Part shown: positions 1-10,483 of the stretch, one piece after another
How the letters are laid out: each line of letters starts with the position of its first letter
How positions within the stretch are numbered: position 1 is the stretch's first letter
NCBI GenBank assembly: GCA_037447605.1
Contig: CM074804.1
Coordinates: 4,264,007-4,328,006, forward strand
Direction of reading: 5' to 3'
Source: Zygnema circumcarinatum
Taxonomy: Eukaryota > Streptophyta > Zygnematophyceae > Zygnematales > Zygnemataceae
Length of the DNA: 64,000 nucleotides
Made by a program: the position numbers and the translations under genes
Notes under the pieces: generated by a model
What the model saw: only the letters and a program-made list of their open reading frames with translations
Told to the model about the DNA's origin: nothing
Databases searched by the model: none

Positions 1-742
1 TGAAAGAGGCCAAGGACACTAATTGAAAAACGAATGCTGGCAGACTGAGCAACCGCCAATCAAATGATGAAGCTAATTCGGTGATAAGTCTGCCACTTCA
101 AGATTATTCACCTGTTTCTAATTGATAACTTCCCACTAAGAGCAAGCATACAGTAGTTGGACAAGGCAAAAACACTGTATTAGTTGTTGCTAGCCTTGAG
201 CAATGCTGGAAGTCACTCCTGCAGGAGGCGAGTATTGAGAGGAGAGAGTGACGAAGCTAAGGAGAAATGGGTGGGGAAACGACGGGAGATGGTAGAAGAG
301 AGGAAGGAATAAAAAGAAATGTCTTGTGAATGTCACAAGGGGAACATATCGCACCTGTGAACTGAAATGACGGGCCCGACGGAGTAAATTGGATCCCATC
401 AACACTCGCATGCAACGAAACTGTGCCTCTCTGCTGCACAGCTCCCAAGTTGTGACACCGTCGGCCTGAGAAAAGCAACCCTAAAGCCAAGACTCTTGCT
501 AAGAACCTTCCAGAAGTAAATAAATGTGTGAGCGAGCAGAGAGAGAGAGGGGGAGGGAAGAGGAGAGAGAGATAGCTATTTTATGACTGCTCTAATCCTA
601 TCCAGAACGGACTACTTTTTGCGAGTACGAAAATCAGTGTGCATATGCAAAGTCAAATGAAGATGCTCTTGATTATCATGCACTGTAGGAGGACTGGGCA
701 GCTTACGCTAAGTCTGGGCACTCGGCAGAATATCAGGAAGAC
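1..742. other. intergenic or 3' flank, no supported gene
   Basis: I see no convincing coding exon here. The stretch holds a short purine run near 535-575 (GAGA/GGGAGG type). It may be 3' UTR or flank of the putative minus-strand gene whose exon-like pieces begin at 743. Confidence 0.4.
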
Positions 743-2294
743 CTTCATGGAGTCAGATAATCTTTCGTCTGCGTGGTCAACTTGAGAGATAGTCTCCTCT
801 CCTGCAGACGCGGAATGTTCGGCTATCACTTGTTCAAGGCCGAACCTGAACATTCAAGAAAAGGACGGCCTGTTTAAAGAGGCTGCCAAACCGTGCAACC
901 AAATGGGGTCCATCATGAAATGAACTTTGAATTGAAATTAGCCACCAAATAATGAAGTTGACTGTCATCGGTGCCTTTAGCCCCAAAATAGGAGCTACAA
1001 TGGAAACTATTTATCCTGCATCTGTGTCCCCAAGGATCCATGTAGTCCCCCACCCCCCCACCTGCTCGTTGCATGGCATCATTTTTTATTTACATGCTAA
1101 TTATGACCAAAATTGAACAATGCTGCAAGGGAGATAAGCATGGCTTCCCGGACATCCTTTAAATCACCCAAAGACGATCCATCCTGATCACCTCAATCAA
1201 GATCATAGTTTAGCAAGATGCACCACCATACCTGCAGAAGACTGGACCAATTGGAATTGAGACACTCAAAAGGCGGACCTCCACTCGGGTTCCTTCAGAC
1301 CCTTTCGACGGATTGATTCCCTCGATGCATACTCGTGCCCCTGCGGCCACCTTGCATTTTACTACTTAGAGAGCTCATTTTCTTCGCAATACTGAAGCAT
1401 TCAGGTCCATACTAGTTTTTGGAAAACAAGTGCCAATAGAAAATTAGTCCTGACAGAGTACTTTGCCCTCACGCAAAGCAGTTCAACTCTCGCTCAAATT
1501 AGAAGAAATGATTCTAGACCGTTTGAGTTATCTATATTCTTTCAACCGTAAGCCTGGTTACTAAAAAAAACTTGGCTTGAAAGTAGCTGCCAATGAGAGT
1601 ATCGACGGGCCCTGCTCGTCCCTTCTGCCCAATCACCTCTCGTTATTTCCGTCTCCTCCTTTCAAATCTCCAGCCTTCTCCCCGCGCCCCAAAAGGTCGC
1701 CCTGCCTGATTCTACAATAGAGCATATTTTCTGGTTCTCAGATGATTCACGCTAGGCAGGCCTCGGTGGTACCATTCCCTCTAATGACTTGTGCAACTGG
1801 GACGCACCTGCCTGAAAGCCGCTATCCCCATACTTGAGAATTTCAGTCACTCGTCCCTCCTCAACCTCTTTGTTCCTGCAGTCCAGCTCCCAAAAGGAAG
1901 CCACAAGCTGACTGGCAAGGACATAAAGCCTGGCGACGGCCTTAGAAAGACCGAGAAGGAGCAAAATGGATGCGGAGTAGAAAATGCGAGGACTCAGAAT
2001 ATTGGATTGCGAGTGTTTAATGCTTTCTTCGCTCCCAAGCTCAACGCAGGGAAGTTGAAAAGGCAGTATTTTGCACAAACCTGCCGGGAGTTAGCTGCCG
2101 TTTCACCTCGTTCGGATGTAAGTCAGGGCCTGCACCGATCCTTGTCTCCGCTAAGCTCGTTTCAGTTAAGCTGAGCTGCTGGCCTGACTGCAGCTCAATT
2201 GGTACATCACTCTCACCGAAGACTCCGTCATTTGCATCAATGGGCCATTGATGGTCCCCCAAAAACACGTCGCCATAGCTAGTTTGCCCATCGC
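743..2294 (-). CDS. putative unrecognised gene, exon-like fragments
   Basis: Several minus-strand blocks look like real exons, with splice-like borders and non-repetitive protein sequence. Block 2081-2294 encodes DGQTSYGDVFLGDHQWPIDA and onward, after a pyrimidine-rich acceptor. Block 1809-2040 or so contains a hydrophobic stretch (IFYSASILLLLGLSKAVARL). Block 1248-1350 encodes VAAGARVCIEGINPSKGSEG and then TRVEVRLLSVSIPIG. Near 1130-1190 lies DQDGSSLGDLKDVREAMLIS, in phase with the previous block. Block 743-845 encodes FGLEQVIAEHSASAGEE and ends at a GT. I could not join all blocks in phase, find the start or stop, or recognise the family. A single multi-exon gene transcribed leftwards is the simplest reading; a decayed gene is the alternative. 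Confidence 0.33.
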
Positions 2295-4224
2295 CTGGTT
2301 CCAGCAGCAGGGAACGAAACGCATGTTAAGTGTGTCGAAGCATACATTTTACTACTTTGACTCCCCGCAGGCAGGTCGGAAGGGCTTTAGGTATTAGAAT
2401 AAAAAATTGGACGAGAAAGAACAAGAAAAGTTCATAAATAACCTTGGTAGCAAACTTCTCAAGGAGTATAAAGTGAAATGAAGGATTTTTTAAGAGGAAA
2501 GGCTTACAAGGGGGGATAAGAGCGGTGACGAGTGCAGAAAGAACGCAGATCCTAAACGAATTACATAGAAATAAGTTCACGTTTCTATGAAGCCGTGATT
2601 GTGGGCATCCCCTGCAACTTGCGGCAGGGCTGCCCATCATTTAAAAGCAGAGGAATGTGAAGCAGGCTAAAGACTATGAAAAGACAGAGGAAACAAATGA
2701 GGGATGAAGAGTGAGAGATAGAGTGAAGGGGATAGAGCCGGGGAGAGGGAGAGGGCGAGGCAGAGGGAGAGGAAGGAAAGGAAGAAGAGAAAGAAGAAGA
2801 AAGGAAAGTGCAGAGAGGACGAGCAGAGGGCCGGCCAGCGCGCCCCCTGGACTGGAGCGAAAGCTTGGAAGCAGCCGTTGGTGGCCCGGCCCGCGACAAC
2901 TACCCCCCCCCAGTTTGAATGCGCCCTCCGCCCCGCCCGGCCCGGCCCGCGCACTCACTCGCTCGCACTCAGTCTCGCGGCCGCGTTCAAAAAGCTCCCA
3001 CTTGTACAGTACGGAGCCACAGACCACAGATGTACGGTGGCTCTATGAGCAGCGTGTCGTACCAGGGGGGAGGCTCTTGGAGGACGCTGCGGCCGGCGGT
3101 ATCGCGCCTGGGGACGCGACGAAAAAAAAAAAAAAAAACTCGGTACGTAGTCGGGCCTTATCGACGTTTTCGGGCGGCGCTGACCGAGCGGGGAGCTGCC
3201 CGCTGAAAGTGTACGGCGGTACGGGCAGGCATGAAGTATTTTCCTTGCCCGAGGGGCTGCCCGCTAGGAGTGTACCGCGGTCCGGCCAGGTGTATAATGT
3301 TTTCCCTGCCTGGGGGGCTGCCCGCTGGGAGTGTACCGCGGTTCGGGCAGAAGTGTTTTTCTTGCCCGGGGGGCTGCCCGCTGGGAGTGTACCGCGGTTC
3401 GGGCAGAAGTGTTTTTCTTGCCCGGGGGGCTGCCCTCTGGAGTGTACCGCGGTCCGGGCAGGCGTGAAGTGTTTTCCCTGCCCGGGGGCCGCGTCGGGCG
3501 ACTCGGGCCTCCCTCCCCCCGGGTTGCCGTTGGCCGCCCGCGCGCTTGTGATTGGCCGAAGTTTGAAATCCGAAGGGCAGAGGCGCTTGCCGCTGGAGGG
3601 ACACACGTGCGAACGCCGCACTGCGCAGTTCTGTGCGGGAGGGAGGGAGGGAGGCGGTCAGGCACGGTCCGTTTGTCGGTGCCTCGGCGCAAGCAGGTCC
3701 CCGAGCCGAGTAGTTGTTAAAGGAACAAATGTTGTGCGGCAGGAAGTGGACCATGCGCAGAATGGTGGGAAACAATCGCAAAGCAAATTCTGCCCACCAT
3801 GGAATGTCACAGACCGAAAAATGGAACATGTTGTACTACAATATATGAAGCTAGAGGTGTACTCTAACCGAACTACAAATGCAAGCAAAGCACACATGAA
3901 GTCTACAACAGTGACAAAAAAGTGCATCCGCTAAAAAAGTACAGTCACAACTTTGAGCGCGGTAATTATTTTCTCAACTACAAAAAACAGAATAAAATTA
4001 GAATAACGGGGAAGGTGAAAGGAGAGTGGGGAAAGAAAAACACAAACATTACATGCAATTAAAAAAGCGAGACATAATAGTGGGGAGAGGACTTAGTCGA
4101 GCTATTTATTTACACAAAAGTAGTGCCGATGTTGTCTAACTTGAGATCCTAATCACATTAAGAGCCTTTCCTTGTTGCAAAGTGATTTCTTCTCAGCTTA
4201 CACTCTATATTTAACAATGCACTC
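2295..4224. other. intergenic, GC-rich, minisatellite-bearing
   Basis: This stretch lies upstream of the putative minus-strand gene and downstream of the GBPL stop codon. It holds a purine-rich low-complexity run (2700-2830), a GC-rich island (2880-3700) with a poly-A of about 18 (3121-3139), and the minisatellite listed separately. Long open frames here read through repeats and GC-rich DNA and resemble no protein I know. The GC-rich island could contain the promoter of the left-hand gene. Confidence 0.5.
3185..3487. repeat. GC-rich minisatellite, about 5 units of roughly 55-60 bp
   Basis: Each unit runs GTGTACCGCGGT-CGGGCAG, then a T-rich core (AAGTGTTTTTCTTGCCC), then GGGGGGCTGCCCGCTGG. 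The two central units are nearly identical and the outer ones diverge. Each unit can form hairpins, because CGGGCAG pairs with CTGCCCG. This produces overlapping artificial open frames on both strands. Confidence 0.85.
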
Positions 4225-7200
4225 CTACTTTCCTTTAGCGTGTTCACGATAAATTTCCAACAACTCCTTGCGATTTGGTTCAGGTTTTTTAAAAATGAGA
4301 GGTCCCGCCCCCGCAGCAGTGATCTTTTGCTTGAGGAGCTCCTTGGTAAGCTTTCGCTCCTCCTCATCTTCATCCTCTCCTTTGAACGTTGACGGCCGAG
4401 CCCGCTTTCTTCCGGTCTTTTGAACTTCTTGCTTGACTTCTTCTGACACACTTCTCTTCTCTACGTCATCCAAGCGCATCTTTTCTGCAAGGAGAGCATC
4501 ATAGTCTATTCCTTTTTGAATCACTTCTGCCTCCAACTTCGCACTTTGAGTCTTCAAAGTTGCTACCTCCTCTTGAAGTGACTGCAAATTCTTCAACTTC
4601 CCCTTTAGCTCATCTACTTGCTCTTGAGCTTGCAGCCTGAGTTCAGACTCTTGCCTCACCCGCAAATCTGCTGCCACTCGCGCACTCTCGGCTTGCCTAA
4701 AGGCTTGCAAGGTCCTCTGCAGCTCCGCTTCAATGCCGGATTGCGCCTCTCGAGCTGCATGCAATTCTCTTTGAGAACTACTGCCCACTTGTGCTGCCTC
4801 TTCTACTTGTTCACGTAGTGCTTGCGTTTCCAAACGTGATGCAGAGAGAGCCTGATTGACAAACTGCAGCTGAGTCTCATGGAACTGAAAAACCACCAGA
4901 GAAATCCTTGTATACATAGTTAGTTGATCAAGAGTAATGATAGATGGAAGTTTTCTATCATGTCATACACATCAGCAAGAACTCGATTCATGGCGAGGCA
5001 AGCGAAAGCCAAATGTCGGAAGGAGTTGAGAGGTTGAATTTAATGCCGAGAACATAGCTGCTTTCACTAGGCCCATTGATTGCAGTGGTCACCATCTCCT
5101 GTTTACCTGCAGCTCTGAAGCAAGACGCGACGATTCCTCGAGCTGTTCTTTGTGCTGGGTCCTTAGTTGCTGCAGCTCCATGTCCTGTCATGCTCCACAC
5201 AAACCATTGTTACGCACAAAACAATCTTACAAGGTGTTACCATCTCATGAAACAACTGCATGAAACAACTTGAAGCAATATATAGTACCCACCTTCTTCC
5301 TCAACTGCTCATCATGTTGCTGCTTCATCGTCTTCTTTAGCTCCTCTTTCTCCAAATACGCTTGTTGTGAATGCTTCTGCAATTCTTCCACAGCTTCTCT
5401 GTGCCGCTTCTCCCAATCTGCAATGGTCCTTTCGACAGCTCGCAACTTCTGACCTGCATTCTCGAGACGGATCCTTAAGTCCGCAACCTCTTTGGCATGC
5501 ATCGAGACTGTAAGATTGTGCCTGTTTTCTGAGTTGACAAGCTTTGCTTCTGTTGTCGCTATTGTTGTTTCACACTCCTTCCGCTTCTTGGCATGTTGTT
5601 CCATCAACTTGTTCAGGATAGTCTCCTGTTGTTGCAACTCTTTAATCTTCAAATCTGCATCCTTCAGCTTCTGCTCCACCTCTTCTACATGCCGCTGCAT
5701 GTCCGCCTTCTCTCGTGCTCCGCTGCCATGGGTCGCTTGCAAACTTACGAGCTGCATCTGAAGCGCTGCTGCCTCCTCCTTCCTTCTCCCAGCTTCCCTT
5801 TCGGCCACTTTCACCCGTTCGAAGCACTCGCTAAGTTGTGCTCCTACACTGTCAGCTCGCCTCTTCCACTCAGACGCTTCATCACGCAAGCCGACGCACT
5901 CCTTCTCCTGTTCTTTCACCCTCTCTTGGCTTTGCAGAGCAATGTTGCGCATTACTCCACGCATGCTGTCCAATGAAAGAACAAAGCCAAGGTGTTTTAA
6001 AATTCAGAAGTGGCAATCTGCATAGCCATCATTTGCTAGCACTATCAAGTTTTAGGCTTGACAGTTTTCTTAAACGTCAATAACAGCTTTATTTTCTTGG
6101 CATTTTCTTGGCATCCACCTTTTTTTCGCATTCTTATGTACCTTTCAGCACCTTATTCCTGTAACTTTCGACCAAATTGAAAATGGAGGACGTTCTCACC
6201 TCGCAAGTAAAAACGATGCAAGCCGAGGCCACTTGGAAGGCCCTTCTGCGGATCCTTCATATTCAGCAACCATGTTGCTTAGAGCCTGTTCAACTCCACC
6301 CCTTCGAAAATCAGGAGCAGCCTTGAAGGGAAAGGCAGAAGAAGAAGCTTCGTTTATCAAAAAAATATACAAGACGGTTGCTATTGCTATTTAGACATCA
6401 AGGCAGACACGAAATCAAAAGCAACTCACCTCCAACAACATGTCCAAGGACGTTTCCCTATTGCTGGCAATGCCCATCAGTTGACTATCCATGCTGCTGA
6501 GTGCTTGGGCACAACGTAACTCGGCCTCCTTGAACAGACGCTCTTTATATTCCTGCACCCATGCCATCAACATAACTAACTTTATGAACACTGATACAAC
6601 GTCCAACTTTATGAACGCATATGCTGCCGGCCTATTCAGGTGCAAATTCTTTAGGTGCTTGTTTTTTTCAAAGAGCAACGAAAAATGTAGGCGAGAGAAT
6701 TCTACAACTTACCTCAAATCTCTCCTTCATTGTTGTTACGAGTTGTCCTTCAAAGCGCTCCCGAACAATTCCAGTGCCCATAGCTTCATCATGAAACACT
6801 TTCAATGCAGCATTGGTAGCCACATTTTGTGATCCATTTAAGGCATCCTGTCAACATACGACCAATAGAAAAGGGTGAGCTCCATTTCACATACTTCCGT
6901 AACCAACAGCCGTCGTATTTTCAAATACCAAGGAAAAGAAGAAAAATCCAAAGCAGTCTTAACTATCAACGAAACCACATTCACTCAAGAAAAAGATTAC
7001 AACTAACAAGAAAAAGATTAAAACTAACCTCTTGGGCCCCTGTTTTCTTGTCAAAAGAATTTGAATAAACGTGAAGGGCATTGTCTAGCGCCAGTCGGCA
7101 CTGCTGCTCTTCAACATTCTGCAGTGGAATCACAAAAACGTATGTAAGTTGAGAAAAAGACTTCTCCTCTCTTCAGACACCAAATTCCAAGATAACATGA

Positions 7201-9750
7201 TGCAACAGAATCGACAGCAAACTATTGGGTAAAGGAAAAAAAATTGCCTGCCAAGAAGATGCAATTGTTGGAACAGCACCATTATTCAAAGCATCAAGGT
7301 ATGCTTGAGTCAATGATGCCAAAATTGGACCTGCAATAGCACGAAGAGAGGAAAAACAAAAGGTAGCCAAAGCCATTAATACAAGACGAGAGAGAGGTTA
7401 AGATCAAGTCAAAACCCAAAACAATTAAGACGACAAAAGATACGATAAGCATAATGAATGCAAGTCCCGCAAATTTGCAAGCTCACCTGTGAGAACTGCA
7501 CTTCCCATGCGCTTCGGAATAGCTTTCTCAAAAATGAAGCTGGTGAGTTTCTGTATTCCTTCACAGAACTCTGGCCGTAGTTGTACTTTCTGCTGAATCA
7601 CAAAAAACTAGTTATGGACGACGTATGTTTTTCTCGGGAAAGAGTGAAATTCCATGCATCAAGTACCAAACAGGCCTAAGTGCGCAACAGTCTAAAAACT
7701 AGATTTAACGAATGGCTAAAACTATGAAGACTAAAGTATATATGAGAAGTACGGAAAGGGGCTTAATTTGAAGAATGATATTAAACACTACGATTTGCGT
7801 CTTTACCGGGAGTTTATCGAGATGCTGCAGCTGTGTCTCCTCATTTAAGGGCCGAACAAGAGCAAAACACTCGCGCTCCGGAAACAATGCTCGAATAGAG
7901 TCTCGAATCTGCAAGCAGACAAAGGAAATAAGCATAGCTTTCTTGACAACACCCCCGCCCATCCCGCTTTTACTCGAATCTGTTCAGGCGGAGCATACAA
8001 TGTCATCGATCAGGAGGAATCAAGAACGTCGAACACAGTGAAGCAGCAGCGAACCTGATTCTTGGCTAGGACGGAGGCAGAAGTTCCTGGCATACGTTCT
8101 AATGACTGCTCCAAATAATCGCGCGGCGTGATTTTCCTGCCATCCTCTGTCAAATCCAAGTAAAAGTCCTGCACATTCACAAACGCAACCTGACTTTACA
8201 TTAGAGCCAGCCTCTGGGAAAGAACGAGAGATAACACTAGCGAGAGGGAGAGGAAAAGAATGTGGGCTCAGGAGGAAAAGCGAATTTCCTTACAACATTT
8301 ACAAATGGCAAAACTGAATTTTGCCGACAAGTTGCAAGTATATGTTCTAGAAAAGGTCTGACATGTATAGTTTTCATGAAAAGAGGAAAAAACAGGTGTA
8401 TTCGCAATTTACCCGCAATAACCACACAAAGAAAGGTGAATATTGTCCAAGCTCATGAGCCGAAGGTGCGATTGGACTTGAAGTATGACTTTCTGCCTTG
8501 ATGCGGATATGCTTTGTCAGTTCCGTGACCAGCGCTAAACTGTCCAGTGCAGATTCATCAATCCCACCCATCTGCAACACAGAGAAATCAATTTGAGACC
8601 AGACGACATAGCCAAGTTTTGAAAAGATTGAAATGGATAAATTTAGGATTCCAAAAAAGGAAAAGCATGCATAGATTTGTAGGCTGTAGGGATTCAGAGA
8701 AGAACAAAAGACAAGAAGCAAAAAATAGGATGAGAGGGCATGACAAGCAATACGGAGAAAATACAAGATAGAGAAGGGAGGACGGAAGCATGAAGGTACA
8801 TACAAACACTTACCTGATTGAAGACAAAAAGACTCGATAAAAGTACGGCAAGCGAGAAAATCTGCGTGCTGTATGTGCCCTGCAAAACTCAAAACACGAA
8901 AAGCAAATCTTCAATAATGCCCAAAAAACTAACCACTTTATGGCCAATAAATCCGACAAAATAGTATCTGACAATAATTGACAAGTATTGCTCATAAATG
9001 ATTCTCTCCTAGCACTTAACCGCGAACACTGATAATCGCCAAATTTTGAACACAAAAAAATATTTCCGAAAATATACTCACAGTTTGATCGCATGCTTCT
9101 ATGCCTTCAGTGTCGAGTAGCAACAGATTATACTTGCTGCCATCTGAAGCTTTTCGCTCTATCGGCAAACTCCACATCCATAAGCCCTTCGTGCAAGGGC
9201 GATGCGTTGGGCCGACAATGAAGCCGCTGCTTTGCCCAAGCAGCTGCATATCAAAATACACAAAAGAAAAAAAAATGTAAAGCGAGGAAACAATTGGAGT
9301 TACACAGCTTAGCAAGTTTGCAAGGTATTGAAAAGCATATGAAGAATCCATAAGAGAGAATAATGTTTTGATCTCTTTTCACTTCCTCACCTGATTCAAA
9401 ATAAAACTTTTGCCTTGCCGAGCTCGACCGCAAACGCTGACGACTGCCAAGGGTCCTTTCAGACTTCTGAGAGCCATGACTGCGTCGTGATCCATAGAAA
9501 ATTTACCCCTCTCATCGCAAGTTACCAAGCGAAGAGCTCTTCCTGTCGTGACGACTCCACTTTCTTTCCCTCTCACACCCACTCTCTCTCCCGAACCTTG
9601 AATCCATGTCTCCCTCTCTCTATCCCTCTCCCTCTCCTTCTCCCTCTCCCTCTCCCTCACGCTCTCTCCTGCAGGTCTACCCTTCACACCTCCAACCGAA
9701 GGACTCGCCTGTGGAGGAAGGGTAGCCTTAGACCGAGGAGACCAAAACAT
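4225..9750 (-). CDS. GBPL-type guanylate-binding protein, long coiled-coil form
   Basis: This is a large dynamin-superfamily GTPase of the guanylate-binding protein family, assembled from 15 exons (about 1,010 aa): 9391-9750, 9082-9243, 8814-8879, 8413-8571, 8055-8168, 7807-7908, 7487-7592, 7248-7330, 7029-7118, 6713-6847, 6430-6552, 6200-6321, 5293-5965, 5107-5184, 4225-4884. Phases agree throughout. Visible motifs are the P-loop GRARQGKSFILNQ, G3 LLLDTEGIEACDQ, the FSLAVLLSS and FFVWLLRDFYLDL blocks, and RALFPERECFALVRPLN. A helical middle domain follows. The last 300 or so residues are continuous coiled coil (ELQQQETILNKLMEQHAKKR), and a basic GRKRARP near the end suggests nuclear entry. 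No C-terminal CaaX box is seen. Plant GBPLs of this shape act in immunity; that role is inferred. Exon 1 has an Arg/Glu low-complexity stretch. An in-frame TTG lies upstream; I chose the first ATG. Confidence 0.92.
7246..7250 (-). other. non-canonical GC-AG donor in the GBPL gene
   Basis: The exon ending ...IASSWQ (7248) is followed by GCAAT instead of GT. Reading frame and family sequence continue correctly into the exon at 7029-7118 (NVEEQQCRLALDNAL), so the intron uses a GC donor. Confidence 0.75.
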
Positions 9751-10483
9751 GATTCTGGCCGCTAGCTCGCTCCTTTTTTGCAGATACAAAAAAGTAGCGG
9801 TGATTTGAATAAAATCTGAAACGGATTTTGCACCTCTTTGCTCCCCCTTTTCCTAGGTTTGACGAGAGCGCGAGAGAGGCCCAGCAGAGCAAGGGCGAGG
9901 GATGCGCAGCGGCTCCAAGGGGCGAGGGGCGCAGCTCACTTCGGCTCCAGAGGGAGAGAGGGTTGGGCTAAGGCCTTTTAACGGTCACCGCACGCCATTT
10001 GAATAAGGGCCGTACATGGGTGTACGGATTCATACAAACCCATCCTTCTCACTTGGAATCCATCCAACTGGTTTCAAGCTGTCTCTTTGCGGCAGTTCGA
10101 CGCGAATGCGCGGAATCGACGGAAACGCAACTGCCTGCAACGTCAAGTAGGCGTCCAGCGCTGTGCTGCCATCATTCATGCTGATGGTATGGCGATGGCA
10201 TGAGGGCATGAGGGCATGAGGGCATGAGGGCATGAGGGCATGAGGGCATGAGGGCATGAGGGCATGAGGGCATGAGGGCATGAGGGCATGAGGGCATGAG
10301 GGCATGAGGGCATGAGGGCATGAGGGCATGAGGGCATGAGGGCATGAGGGCATGAGGGCATGAGGGCATGAGGGCATGAGGGCATGAGGGCATGAGGGCA
10401 TGAGGGCACGATGACATGATGGCAACGGGAACGGAGGGAAATTGAGGTGAGAGCGCAGGTGCGCTTGTTGCGGATTGACGGCC
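9751..10483. promoter_or_regulatory. divergent promoter of the GBPL and IAA-amidohydrolase genes
   Basis: About 730 bp separate the two opposed start codons, so the transcription signals of both genes must lie here. The right third is occupied by a perfect (CATGAGGG)n array that ends about 75 bp before the hydrolase ATG. I could not identify a TATA box with confidence. Confidence 0.6.
10199..10406. repeat. perfect octamer satellite (CATGAGGG), about 26 copies
   Basis: The unit CATGAGGG repeats without any visible substitution for about 208 bp. The last unit fades into CACGATGACATGATGG. Because 8 is not divisible by 3, all frames stay open and give false proteins (the reverse strand reads as repeated PSCPHALM). 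The perfection indicates very recent expansion or active homogenisation. Confidence 0.97.

Noticed and set aside
3185-3487. CRISPR-like repeat array
   Set aside because: Units are contiguous minisatellite copies without unique spacers, in a eukaryotic intron-rich window.
2711-3934. 407-codon plus-strand frame and overlapping minus-strand frames
   Set aside because: They run through a purine tract, a GC-rich island, a poly-A and the minisatellite, with no conserved motif or plausible splice structure.
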